Of a stretch of 33,364 bases of DNA, positions 1-6,544 are shown piece after piece. Position numbers and translations under genes: made by a program. Position 1 is the stretch's first letter, and the number at the start of each line of letters is the position of its first letter. Under the pieces are notes generated by a model that worked only from the letters and a program-made list of their open reading frames with translations, had not been told where the DNA came from and searched no databases. The DNA is from Nitriliruptoraceae bacterium. GTDB lineage: Bacteria; Actinomycetota; Nitriliruptoria; Nitriliruptorales; Nitriliruptoraceae. The DNA lies in contig JAFIEQ010000034.1 in assembly GCA_020832455.1 (NCBI GenBank), positions 1 to 33,364 of the forward strand, written 5' to 3'.

Positions 1-2
1 GC

Positions 3-281
3 GGGCCGGAGAAGAAGCCTGTCGCCAACGGCATGCTCTCGATCTTCCTCGATCCCGCCCGCCTCGACCCCTCCAACGATTTCCACGCGGAAGTCGTCCG
101 CTTCACCGATTGGGTGCGTTCGGCGCAACCCCGTCCGGGGATGGGCCCGGTCCTCGCACCGGGCGATATGGAGCGCAGCCTGCGTGAGAAGCACTTGCGC
201 GAGGGCGTCATGCTTCCGCCGGAAGTGATCGACGCATTGCGCAAACTCGATACGTCGTCACATCCGCGTGCCGCGCGCTGA
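3..281 (+). CDS. Ldh2-family malate/L-lactate dehydrogenase, C-terminal fragment
   Basis: The reading frame is open from the window edge, so only the last 92 or so residues are present. The piece resembles the C-terminus of the NAD(P)-dependent Ldh2 (malate/L-sulfolactate/ureidoglycolate) dehydrogenase family: a NGMLSIFLDPARL strand, a short helix, then a PGxxE-like turn (APGDME) and a REKHLREGVMLPPEVIDALR tail. The family reduces or oxidises 2-hydroxy acids in the cytoplasm. Codon use (GAT, GAA, AAA, CAA, TTG) is less GC-biased than in the genes after position 443, and no neighbour is shared with the rest of the window. It probably comes from another genome, perhaps a proteobacterium, joined here by assembly. 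The substrate cannot be told from this fragment. Confidence 0.75.
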   Translation, partial: GPEKKPVANGMLSIFLDPARLDPSNDFHAEVVRFTDWVRSAQPRPGMGPVLAPGDMERSLREKHLREGVMLPPEVIDALRKLDTSSHPRAAR

Positions 282-302
282 AACCTGGCAAGGAGAATCG
301 CC

Positions 303-374
303 ATGCGGCTGAAAGCCCCCGATCCGAACACACTCGATCCGCAGCAGAAACAGGTCTTCGAAGCCATCGCCAGG
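303..374 (+). CDS. Carboxymuconolactone decarboxylase-like protein, N-terminal fragment
   Basis: An ATG sits about 7 bases after a good Shine-Dalgarno (AAGGAG, 290-295). The first 24 or so residues, beginning MRLKAPDPNTLDPQQKQVFE and ending near AIAR, resemble the N-terminus of carboxymuconolactone decarboxylase/AhpD-like proteins, where 'L(T/D)PEQ..V(Y/F)(D/E)AI' is followed by GPRGG. Here the sequence runs into a tract of almost only G at that point, and what follows is unrelated in frame and composition. The frame stays open to 806, but that part is a shadow of the next gene and not real protein. It forms a two-gene pair with the dehydrogenase fragment. The family match rests on a short stretch and is tentative. 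Confidence 0.5.
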
Positions 375-430
375 GGGGGGGGCGGCGGCGGGGGCGGGGG
401 GGGGGCGGGCGGGGGGCCGGGGGGGGCGCC
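373..430. other. G-rich low-complexity tract at a probable assembly junction
   Basis: About 58 bases made almost only of G with scattered C. To the left are genes with moderate GC codon use; to the right is very high GC DNA typical of the rest of the window. Both flanking reading frames (the gene starting at 303 and the one ending at 1300) are broken here. This looks like an artefactual join between two sources or a stretch of failed base calls rather than a biological repeat. Confidence 0.7.
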
Positions 431-442
431 GACCAGCCCGGG

Positions 443-1300
443 GTGGTCGAACCCACACCAGACGCGACCGAGCGGGTGCCCGGCACCGTCCCGCCAGGCA
501 CGCCCGACGGCTTCGAGTGGACGGACATCGTCGGGCCGCCGGCCGCGATCGTGTCCTCCACCGAACCGTTCCACTTCGCGGTCGCGGTCTCGCCTGGTGA
601 GGACGGTCGCTGGTGCGCGACGACCTCGCGTGGCTCGACCTTCCTGGGGGACGCGACCGGGCAACCCTGCGACCAGCTCATCGCCCCGGACGCGGAGGAT
701 CCCCGCGGGTTCGGGAGCGGTGCCAGCGAGGTGCAGGGCAACCCGGACGGCACCCCGGGGCAGGGCATGTCGTGGGGGTTCGCCCCGGCGGACGCCGACG
801 AGGTGACGGTGCTGCTCACCGACGGCACCCGCGTGCCCGCGGAACTCGCCGACGAGGTGACCGGGGATGGACGGCTGTGGGCCGTCGGCACCCTCGGCAC
901 GGAGGTCGTCGCGGTCGAGGCCAGCACCGACGGCACGGTGCTGGGTGCACGCATCCCCTCGACCGCCGTGCCCGCCAGCGGACCGGTCACCTCGCCGCAG
1001 GACGCGTTCGGCGACCGGCTGGAACCCGAGCAGCTGGAGCGGGTGGGTGACGAGGCCAGGGCGACGTTCGACCTGCGAGCCGACGACGAGCTGTACGCGC
1101 TCCGGCTGCCTGCCGACCGAGCGCTCGGGATCCGGGTCCGTGACGGGTTCGCGCCGCTGCTCTGGGCCACCTCGTGCGACCTGCTGTCCTCCGAGCCGCT
1201 GCCGGACGGGTGGATCGGGCTGTGCCGCGAGTACACCGCTCCCGCAGCGGGAGGGCGACGTGTCTCCGGGCTGTTCCCCCACGGCACCACGAGCGGGTGA
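443..1300 (+). CDS. Hypothetical protein, probably lacking its true N-terminus
   Basis: An open frame of 285 residues beginning at GTG 443, but the frame is already open back through the G-rich tract, so the real start is probably lost. I do not recognise a family. The visible protein is acidic, rich in Asp, Gly, Pro and Thr, begins with a Pro/Thr-rich stretch like a linker after a membrane anchor, and then alternates short beta-like segments (VTVLLTDGTRVPAELADEV, LWAVGTLGTEVVAVEA). Four Cys are present (two near CATTSRGSTFLG...QPC and two in CDLLSSEPLPDGWIGLC), spaced as two possible disulfides. That composition suggests an extracytoplasmic domain. G/C bias at third codon positions matches the rest of the window, so it belongs to the host genome. 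It ends 31 bases before the HTH gene. Confidence 0.55.
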   Translation: MVEPTPDATERVPGTVPPGTPDGFEWTDIVGPPAAIVSSTEPFHFAVAVSPGEDGRWCATTSRGSTFLGDATGQPCDQLIAPDAEDPRGFGSGASEVQGNPDGTPGQGMSWGFAPADADEVTVLLTDGTRVPAELADEVTGDGRLWAVGTLGTEVVAVEASTDGTVLGARIPSTAVPASGPVTSPQDAFGDRLEPEQLERVGDEARATFDLRADDELYALRLPADRALGIRVRDGFAPLLWATSCDLLSSEPLPDGWIGLCREYTAPAAGGRRVSGLFPHGTTSG

Positions 1301-1331
1301 GCCCGGCATCGGGTCGCGCTATCGTGGTCGT

Positions 1332-1547
1332 ATGCCCACGAACCTGCTCACGGCCGCCGAGGTCGCCGATCAGCTCCGTGTCTCCACGATGACCATCTAC
1401 CGGCTCATCCGACGCGGAGAGCTGCCCGCCGTGCGGGTCGGCCGCAACTACCGGGTTCGCCGCGAGGATCTCGTCGCCTACCTGCAGGGTCAGGTCGTCG
1501 ATCCGGCCAGCATGGACCTCGACGCGCTCGGCGACGCGGAGGCCTGA
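1332..1547 (+). CDS. Excisionase-family (MerR-like) helix-turn-helix DNA-binding protein
   Basis: A 71-residue protein. Residues 4-50 form the compact winged-helix of the excisionase/HTH_17 family: LLTAAEVADQLRVSTMTIYR, then LIRRGELPAVRVGRNYRV and RREDLVAYL, followed by an acidic tail. Such proteins bind DNA as small regulators or architectural factors. The same kind of gene sits upstream of the GalE-like and PlsC genes in Mycobacterium tuberculosis (Rv0500A, Rv0501, Rv0502), so here it is a conserved chromosomal gene rather than a phage remnant. A possible -10 box (TATCGT, near 1319-1324) lies just before the ATG, so the transcript leader may be very short. Its target is unknown. Confidence 0.85.
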   Translation: MPTNLLTAAEVADQLRVSTMTIYRLIRRGELPAVRVGRNYRVRREDLVAYLQGQVVDPASMDLDALGDAEA

Positions 1548-1742
1548 GGGCCTGGGGCCGCGCCGAGCCGTCCCCCGACCGGCCCACGGCCCGCGGGCGG
1601 ACCCCCGGACCCGCCAGCTCGGCTGGCCACCCGGGCGGGTCACGTGCGAGGCTGGTGCGGTTCACTACGCGGCGAGGACCCCCGGGCCCGCGCCCGGACC
1701 GGCCGCCGGGTCCGCACCGTCAGCGAGCGACAGGAGGTCCAC

Positions 1743-2813
1743 ATGAGCGCGTCACGTCGCGTGCTGATCACGGGCATCTCCGGCCAGCTCGCCGGACTGG
1801 TGGCCCGCGCGCTCGAGCAGCGCGACGAGGTGCTCGAGATCGTCGGGATCGACGTCAAGGAGCCCAAGCACGACCTGCGGCGCACCGAGTTCGTCCGGGC
1901 GGACATCCGCAACCCCGTCGTCGCCCGGGTCCTCGAGGCCGCGGCCATCGACACGGTCCTGCACCTGTCGACCATCGCGGCGCCGGGCTCCACCGGTGGT
2001 CGGGCCGGGATGAAGGAACGCAACGTCATCGGCGCCATGCAGCTGCTCGCCGCCTGCCAGCGTGCACCACGCCTGAAGCGCTTCGTGCTCAAGTCGACGA
2101 CCGCGGTGTACGGCTCGGACCACACCGACCCCGGCGCGTTCCGCGAGGAGGCGGCGCCGCGCGGGTCGGTCACGCACGGGTTCGCCAAGGACGCCACCGA
2201 GGTGGAGGGCTACGTCCGCGCGCTCGGGCGGCGCCGCAAGGACGTCGACGTCACGGTGCTGCGGCTCGCGAACCTGCTCGGACCACACCTCGACAGCGCG
2301 TTCCACTCGCTGTTCTCGCTGCCCGTGGTCCCGACCGTGCTGGGCTTCGACCCGCGGCTGCAGTTCCTGCACGAGCAGGATGCGGTCGAGGTCCTCGAAC
2401 GCGCCACGGTCGAGGACCACCCCGGCATCTTCAACGTCGCCGGCGAGGGCGTGCTGTACCTGTCGCAGTGCGTCCGCCTCGCGGGTCGCATCCCGGCCCC
2501 CGTCCCGCTGCCCCTGGTCTCCGCGGTCGCCGGGGCGGTGCGACGTTCCAAGCGCGCGGACGTCTCCCCCGAGCAGCTGCGGTTCCTGCAGTTCGGCCGT
2601 GTCGTCGACCTCACGGCCCTGCGCGAGCGGTTCGGCTTCCAACCCCGCTTCACCTCCGCGGCCGCGTTCGAGGACTTCGTCGCCCAGCGACGGCTGCAGG
2701 GCACGATCGGGACCAGCGACGTCGTGCGCTGGGAGCGGGAGCTGCAGCAGTTCCTGCAACGCAAGGGCCAGGAACGCTTCCTCGACCGTCAGCGAGCGGA
2801 GCCACGCCGATGA
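1743..2813 (+). CDS. NAD-dependent epimerase/dehydratase (GalE-like, extended SDR) with atypical active site
   Basis: 356 residues with a strong AGGAGG Shine-Dalgarno at 1732-1737. Residues 7-18 give the Rossmann GxxGQxxG motif (LITGISGQLAGL). Asp37 and the FVRADIRN segment fit cofactor binding, and KSTTAVYG (117-124) supplies the usual Ser/Thr. In place of the SDR catalytic YxxxK the protein has H145-G-F-A-K149, so the Tyr is missing while the Lys stays. I recall a similar 'GFAK' in the mycobacterial neighbour-equivalent Rv0501 (called galE2), so this may be a property of the group. It overlaps the next gene by the 4 bases ATGA, which suggests coupled translation with the acyltransferase. 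A role in envelope lipid or sugar metabolism is inferred from that pairing; the substrate is unknown. Confidence 0.8.
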   Translation: MSASRRVLITGISGQLAGLVARALEQRDEVLEIVGIDVKEPKHDLRRTEFVRADIRNPVVARVLEAAAIDTVLHLSTIAAPGSTGGRAGMKERNVIGAMQLLAACQRAPRLKRFVLKSTTAVYGSDHTDPGAFREEAAPRGSVTHGFAKDATEVEGYVRALGRRRKDVDVTVLRLANLLGPHLDSAFHSLFSLPVVPTVLGFDPRLQFLHEQDAVEVLERATVEDHPGIFNVAGEGVLYLSQCVRLAGRIPAPVPLPLVSAVAGAVRRSKRADVSPEQLRFLQFGRVVDLTALRERFGFQPRFTSAAAFEDFVAQRRLQGTIGTSDVVRWERELQQFLQRKGQERFLDRQRAEPRR

Positions 2814-4111
2814 GCGCCGGACCACAGGCGGAGATCATCTCCATCGAGGACGCCCGTGACGCCCGGGCCGGCGCGGCCGGCCGCACCCGGTGTGCCGCGA
2901 CGACCACGAGCGGGGCGAGCTGCCGCAACTACGCGGTCGACGGGCCGCACTGTCGGATCCACGCCGCCCGCCGTGGTGACGCGGAGCCCGACGCCCCCGC
3001 CACGACCGACTCGGCATCCGGGGGCGCCGACGCCGCCGCAGCCGACCCCGGACCCGATGCCGGGCCCACGCCGCGTGGCCCGCGCTCCGGTGGCGCCGGC
3101 GAGCGGTCGAGGCCGCACGAGCGCGACCGCGCCGGCGCCGATCGTCGCACCGGACGCGCCAGCCTGTTCTCCGACCCGAGCGCGTTCGAGGACGCCGCGC
3201 GGGAGCTGCGGGGGCGGGGCTACCCCGGTGCGGTGGACGGGCTCGCCGTGCTACGCGAACGTGCCGAGGACGCCTGGCCGGACGCCGTGCGCGGTCTGGT
3301 CGCGTTCCTGCGCCGCCGCCTGACCGGCGACTACGAGATCGACGCGTTCGGGTTCGACGAGGACCTGACGACCAACGTGCTGATGCCCTTGCTGCGGCCG
3401 CTGCACCAGCACTACTGGCGGGTCAGCTCGCACGGCGTGGAGCACATCCCGACCGACGACGGTGCGCTGTTGGTCGCCAACCACGCCGGGACCCTGCCGG
3501 CCGACGCGTTGATCACGCGGCTCGACGTGTTCGACCGCACGGGCCGCCACGCCCGTGAGCTCGGCGCGGATCTGGTGTTCCGTACCCCCTTCGTGGGCGA
3601 GCTCGCCCGCAAGACCGGGGCGACCCTCGCCTCCGGGGACGATGCCGACCGGTTGCTCGCCTCGGGTGAGCTCGTCGCGGTCTGGCCCGAGGGCTACAAG
3701 GGCCTGGGCAAGCACTGGCGCGACCGGTACAAGCTGCAGCGCTTCGGTCGCGGCGGGTTCGTCGCCACGGCGCTGCGGGCCGAGGTCCCGATCGTGCCCA
3801 CGGCGATCGTCGGCAGCGAGGAGATCTACCCGCTGCTGTTCGACCTGCGCATCGTCGCCCGGGTGCTTGGCGTGCCCTACTTCCCGGTCGTCGCCCAGAT
3901 GTTGGCGCTGCCGGTGCTGGGTCCCTTCGCGCTGCTGCCGCTGCCGTCCAAGTGGTTGATCGAGTACGGCGAGCCGATCGAGACCGCCAGCCTCGGACCC
4001 GGCCTGGCCGACGACCCGATGGCGCTGTTCGACCTCACCGATCAGGTCCGCGACCGCATCCAGGGGATGCTGCACCGCAACCTCATGGGGCGTCGGTCCG
4101 TCTTCCTGTGA
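2810..4111 (+). CDS. PlsC-like lysophospholipid acyltransferase with zinc-knuckle-like N-terminal region
   Basis: 433 residues, starting at the ATG that overlaps the epimerase stop. The C-terminal two thirds is a 1-acylglycerol-3-phosphate O-acyltransferase domain: VANHAGTLPAD (the His/Asp motif, with six residues between H and D rather than the usual four), VWPEGYKGLGKHWRDRY (the EG motif), GRGGFVATAL and PIVPTAIVGSEE. It would transfer acyl groups to a lysolipid at the inner membrane face. Residues 25-51 carry Cys28, Cys38, Cys48 and His51 (CRNYAV...HCRIH), resembling small zinc-binding 'CRNxAxxGxxxCRxH' modules. A low-complexity Ala/Asp/Pro linker (about 52-115) joins the two parts. The gene order with the epimerase matches Rv0501-Rv0502 of M. 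tuberculosis. Confidence 0.85.
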   Translation: MSAGPQAEIISIEDARDARAGAAGRTRCAATTTSGASCRNYAVDGPHCRIHAARRGDAEPDAPATTDSASGGADAAAADPGPDAGPTPRGPRSGGAGERSRPHERDRAGADRRTGRASLFSDPSAFEDAARELRGRGYPGAVDGLAVLRERAEDAWPDAVRGLVAFLRRRLTGDYEIDAFGFDEDLTTNVLMPLLRPLHQHYWRVSSHGVEHIPTDDGALLVANHAGTLPADALITRLDVFDRTGRHARELGADLVFRTPFVGELARKTGATLASGDDADRLLASGELVAVWPEGYKGLGKHWRDRYKLQRFGRGGFVATALRAEVPIVPTAIVGSEEIYPLLFDLRIVARVLGVPYFPVVAQMLALPVLGPFALLPLPSKWLIEYGEPIETASLGPGLADDPMALFDLTDQVRDRIQGMLHRNLMGRRSVFL

Positions 4112-4140
4112 GGGTGAGGGGCCGGTCGCCCGACCCGGTC

Positions 4141-4186
4141 GGCGCCCGGTCGCACCCGTCCACGCCCGCCGGGCGGGCCCGGCGCC
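4141..4186. terminator. Possible bidirectional terminator hairpin
   Basis: Between the converging acyltransferase and minus-strand genes lies a GC-only inverted repeat: GGCGCC at 4141-4146 and again at 4181-4186, with the inner palindrome GCCCGCCGGGCGGGC at 4164-4178. No T-run follows on either strand, so it would be a U-tract-free hairpin, which is common in high-GC actinobacteria. The assignment rests on position and pairing only. Confidence 0.35.
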
Positions 4187-4270
4187 TCACAGCGCGGCGG
4201 CCTGGCTGAGCTGGATCGCGGTCGCCACGACGATGGCGAGCAGGAGCCCGACGAGCAGCAGCGTCGTCAT
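4187..4270 (-). CDS. Small single-span membrane peptide (27 aa)
   Basis: A 27-codon frame starts at an ATG that overlaps the stop of the upstream isomerase by 4 bases (ATGA, 4267-4270). Apart from the first two Thr codons and the last few residues it is one hydrophobic segment (LLLVGLLLAIVVATAIQL), long enough to cross the membrane once. The ATGA overlap is the same coupling seen at other gene pairs in this window, which argues for translation. The family is not recognised. The alternative is that this is a chance frame in the 3' leader, because a peptide this short cannot be proven from sequence alone. Confidence 0.4.
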   Translation of the reverse strand: MTTLLLVGLLLAIVVATAIQLSQAAAL

Positions 4271-5217
4271 CGTGCGCACGGCGGCTCCGGTCTCCTCGTG
4301 GGCGGACGGGTCAGGGGGGTTCGGGGCGGGACCGTCGGCTGGTCGGCATCGTCCTCGCCCGCGCCGGGTGCCACCTCGACGATGTCGGGTCGGCCGAGGA
4401 CCTCCTCGGCCGGGGCTCCGTCGAGCAGCGCGAGGCACTTCTGGCGCTCCTGGCGCAGGTAGCCCACCAACGCGGCACGATCGTCGAGGTAGCGGCGACA
4501 GTCGAGCTCGAGGGTGATGGAGGCATCCCCGGCCCCGACCCGCCCGATCCGGTCCCGTTCATCGCGTCCGACCCGGTGCAGGAAGGAGGCGAGCGGGAGC
4601 AGGCCGTGTCCGAGCGGGGCGTGGGAGTCCCGGCCACCGCCGCGGTAGTCGGAGACGTGCAGGTGCACCACCCGGTCGCGCAGGGCGAGGTAGGCCTCGT
4701 TGATGTCGACCTCGGCGACGCCGAAGTGGCTCGTGTCCAGCACCACGTGCGGGAAGCTGGCGAGGTGCTCCGGCTCCGTGTAGCGGTGGAAGCGCACCGC
4801 TCGACCGGCCAGGGCGACCGGGTAGAGGTTCTCCACCCCGACGCGGCTGCCGTGGACCCGCGCCTCGTCCTCGGCGTCGACCATCAACCAACGGTGGAAC
4901 GCCCGCTGCCACCGGAACGGCGGGTGCACGATCATCACGTCCGCACCGATGCCCCCGGCGAGCGCCAGCGACCGCCGGGCCTTGTCGATCAGGTCGGTGC
5001 CGAAGACCCGCCGCGTCAGCAGCAGGAAGGGTCCGTGGACGACCGGGACCGTCACACCCTCGGTCCGCGCCGCTTCGAGCACCCGATCGGCGTCCTGGGT
5101 CGCGGGATCCTGGGTGACCATCAGCTCGACATCGGTGTACCCGGCCTCCGCGAGCACGCCGAACGCCCACCCCAACGGGCGGGCGAACAGCGGGCCGGTC
5201 GAGGCGAGCAGGCGCAT
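4267..5217 (-). CDS. Sugar phosphate isomerase/epimerase (xylose isomerase-like TIM barrel)
   Basis: 316 residues. The barrel strands carry the metal-ligand pattern of the xylose isomerase-like/AP endonuclease 2 superfamily: VELMVTQ, VVHGPFLLL, VMIVHPPFRWQR, VGVENLYP (Glu), VVLDTSHFG (Asp and His), VVHLHVSDY (His) and ITLELDCR (final Glu). Members isomerise or epimerise sugars or cyclitols, or cleave abasic DNA; the loop sequences fit the sugar isomerase group better, but the substrate is unknown. The last 50 or so residues are a Pro/Arg/Glu-rich tail without structure. It ends in a 4-base overlap with the 27-residue membrane peptide. The ATG at 5215-5217 is close to the first barrel strand (MRLLASTGPLF), which supports this start. 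Confidence 0.8.
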   Translation of the reverse strand: MRLLASTGPLFARPLGWAFGVLAEAGYTDVELMVTQDPATQDADRVLEAARTEGVTVPVVHGPFLLLTRRVFGTDLIDKARRSLALAGGIGADVMIVHPPFRWQRAFHRWLMVDAEDEARVHGSRVGVENLYPVALAGRAVRFHRYTEPEHLASFPHVVLDTSHFGVAEVDINEAYLALRDRVVHLHVSDYRGGGRDSHAPLGHGLLPLASFLHRVGRDERDRIGRVGAGDASITLELDCRRYLDDRAALVGYLRQERQKCLALLDGAPAEEVLGRPDIVEVAPGAGEDDADQPTVPPRTPLTRPPTRRPEPPCAR

Positions 5218-5242
5218 GCCTCGAGCCTAGCGCCCGACCCGA

Positions 5243-6064
5243 TCAGCGGTCCGTGGCCAACAGGTCCATGACCTCGCCACGGTCGCCGGCCTCGAGCCGG
5301 GCGAGGGTGGTGGTCACCCGGTCGACCTGCAGCGGCCGCTCGACGACCTCGAAGCGGGGGCCTGGCTCGGGTTCGGGCTCCGGCTCGGGTTCCGGGGCCG
5401 GCTCGGGCGCCGGCTCGGGCGCGGGAGCGGGCTTCGCTGCCGGCTTCGGTTCGGCCTTGGGCTCGGGCTTGGGCTCGGGCTTGGGAGCAGGCTTCGGCTC
5501 GGCCTTCGGTTCGGCCTTCGGTTCGGGCTTCGGTTCGGGCTTGGGTTCGGGCTTCGGTTCGGGCGCCTTGGGTGCGCTCGCCCCCGCCGGGAGACGGAAC
5601 ATCTGGGTAACCCAGATCCGACCGTCGCGCACCACCACACCCACGCCGACCTGGGTCCAGGACGGGTCCAGGATGTTCGCCCGGTGGGTCGGGGAGTCCA
5701 TGAACGCCTGGTGGATCGAGGCGGCGCTCGCGCCACGGCCGACGTTCTCCCCCAGCTTCTGCCAGCCGCCGACCGACGAACCGAGGCTGGGGTTGTGGTG
5801 CAGGTGCTCCTTGTCCGCCATCACACCGGCGTGTCGGCGTGCCGCGCTGGTGAGGTCCCCCGCCACTGACAGTGCGGGCAGGCCCGCGTTGGCGCGGGCG
5901 GAGTTCACCCGGGACACGAAGTCCGCTTCCAGGCCGCTGTCCGCGAAGGCGGGGCTCGACACCGTGGGGAGCAGCGACAGGAGCAGGGCGACCACGGCCA
6001 GCAACGCGATGCGACGCCCGTCGGGGCGTGCCACGGTGGTGGCGGATCGACGCGGCTGCGACAT
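5243..6064 (-). CDS. Secreted CAP/SCP-domain protein with Pro-Glu-Lys repeat tail
   Basis: 273 residues. Residues 1-41 form a signal peptide: basic start, hydrophobic core [15 protein letters not shown], likely cleavage after AFA (39-41). Residues 44-158 are a bacterial CAP (SCP/PR1-like) domain: [25 protein letters not shown] (His78), LGENVGRG (Glu106), [11 protein letters not shown] (His127) and VTQMF. Bacterial CAP proteins act outside the cell, often on or near the wall; a firm enzymatic role is not established. Residues 165-236 are Pro-Glu/Pro-Lys-Ala repeats, likely a wall-spanning or wall-binding stalk, followed by a 37-residue tail with no known domain. The leader carries a class I c-di-GMP riboswitch, so output is probably tied to that signal. 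RBS GGAGGT lies just before the ATG. Confidence 0.9.
   Translation of the reverse strand: MSQPRRSATTVARPDGRRIALLAVVALLLSLLPTVSSPAFADSGLEADFVSRVNSARANAGLPALSVAGDLTSAARRHAGVMADKEHLHHNPSLGSSVGGWQKLGENVGRGASAASIHQAFMDSPTHRANILDPSWTQVGVGVVVRDGRIWVTQMFRLPAGASAPKAPEPKPEPKPEPKPEPKAEPKAEPKPAPKPEPKPEPKAEPKPAAKPAPAPEPAPEPAPEPEPEPEPEPGPRFEVVERPLQVDRVTTTLARLEAGDRGEVMDLLATDR
5357..5572 (-). repeat. Degenerate PEPK/PEPA-type coding repeat
   Basis: Within the CAP gene, codons 165-236 repeat units of Pro-Glu-Pro-Lys, Ala-Glu-Pro-Lys, Pro-Ala-Pro-Glu and finally plain Pro-Glu. The DNA is a run of 6- and 12-base units (variants of GGCTTCGGTTCG on the plus strand). The codons vary within units, so the repeat has diverged, but its length could still be collapsed or expanded by short-read assembly. 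Confidence 0.85.
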
Positions 6065-6141
6065 GAGGTGACCTCCGGATCCAGCTCGTGACGCCCGGGG
6101 TGGGCGCTCGATGCGGGACGGAGCTCACGTGGAGCGCGAGG

Positions 6142-6250
6142 GGAGTCCCTTCGGTAACCCGGCTGCCGTGGCCGCTCCCGGGGGAGACGGCGGTAGGCCC
6201 GTGGTGTTGCGGACCGCTCTTTCGAGCGGGGTGCCCGTTCGGGGAGCTCC
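6142..6250 (-). ncRNA. Cyclic di-GMP class I riboswitch (GEMM)
   Basis: Read on the minus strand, the leader of the CAP gene matches the GEMM-I aptamer part by part. There is a P1 strand GGAGCTCCCC (6250-6241), then GGGCACCCCGCTC-GAAA-GAGCGG, in which the GAAA tetraloop closes a perfect 6-bp stem as in the Vibrio Vc2 aptamer. Next comes TCCGCAACACCACGGGCCTA, the equivalent of GGACGCAAAGCCxxxGGCCUA, then a variable P3 stem (CCGCCGT...ACGGC), and the hallmark 3' strand GCAGCCGGGTTACCGA (6166-6151) followed by GGGACTCC closing P1. It ends about 77 bases before the ATG. The downstream GAGCTCC (6126-6120) is perfectly complementary to the first 7 bases of P1 and could form the competing structure of a switch. 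Whether ligand turns expression on or off is not evident. Confidence 0.85.
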
Positions 6251-6262
6251 GTCGTAGCCCAG

Positions 6263-6290
6263 GTATCGGTGGCTGCGGCACATCACTTGA
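6263..6290 (-). promoter_or_regulatory. Possible sigma-28/WhiG-like promoter for the riboswitch-CAP transcript
   Basis: On the minus strand TCAAGTGA (6290-6283) and ACCGATAC (6270-6263) resemble the flagellar/WhiG-type boxes TAAAGTTT and GCCGATAA, with a spacer of 12 rather than 11 bases. A start site about 7 bases downstream would fall a few bases before the aptamer. The agreement in position is good, but the -35 box match is partial. Confidence 0.3.
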
Positions 6291-6544
6291 GTCGCTGCTC
6301 GGCCGGCCGAGGTGCGTGCGCGCTCGCCGGACGTCGCACGCCCGGACCCCATCCGAGCCGCGCCGTGTCCGGATGCGGCCTCGTCGGGCTCCCCGGCGTG
6401 GCTACGCTCGGCCGGGCCCCATCGACGACATCGGCGACCGGCGCGGCGCCACGTCCGACCGATCGCCCGTCCGAACGCCCGCCACACCGCCCGTTCCGCG
6501 CCACCCGTCGGGAGACGACGGGCCGTCCTGCGAGGGAGTCCGTC
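6291..6544. other. Intergenic region between divergent CAP and acyl-CoA ligase genes
   Basis: This stretch has no convincing gene: the open frame that crosses it is rich in Arg, Pro and Ser with no GC3 pattern. A TACGCT box at 6403-6408 could be a -10 element for the acyl-CoA ligase. A purine-rich GAGGGAG ends about 8 bases before the ligase GTG. I see nothing else that I can name. Confidence 0.5.

Noticed and set aside
208-1290. Long minus-strand frame of 360 residues
   Set aside because: It is Ser/Arg/Pro-rich, antisense to the frame 443-1300, crosses the G-rich tract and shows no domain; a shadow frame of GC-rich DNA.
1332-1547. Phage excisionase marking an integrated element
   Set aside because: The fold matches, but gene order with the epimerase and PlsC is that of a conserved chromosomal locus, and no integrase or attachment site is visible.
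1548-1742. Tiny basic ribosomal-type protein (as Rv0500B) between the HTH gene and the epimerase
   Set aside because: In mycobacteria a Lys/Arg-rich peptide of about 33 residues lies here, but no frame in this gap encodes such a sequence.
5357-5572. CRISPR-like or tandem regulatory repeat
   Set aside because: The repeats are short coding units of a Pro-Glu-Lys stalk without spacers of constant length.
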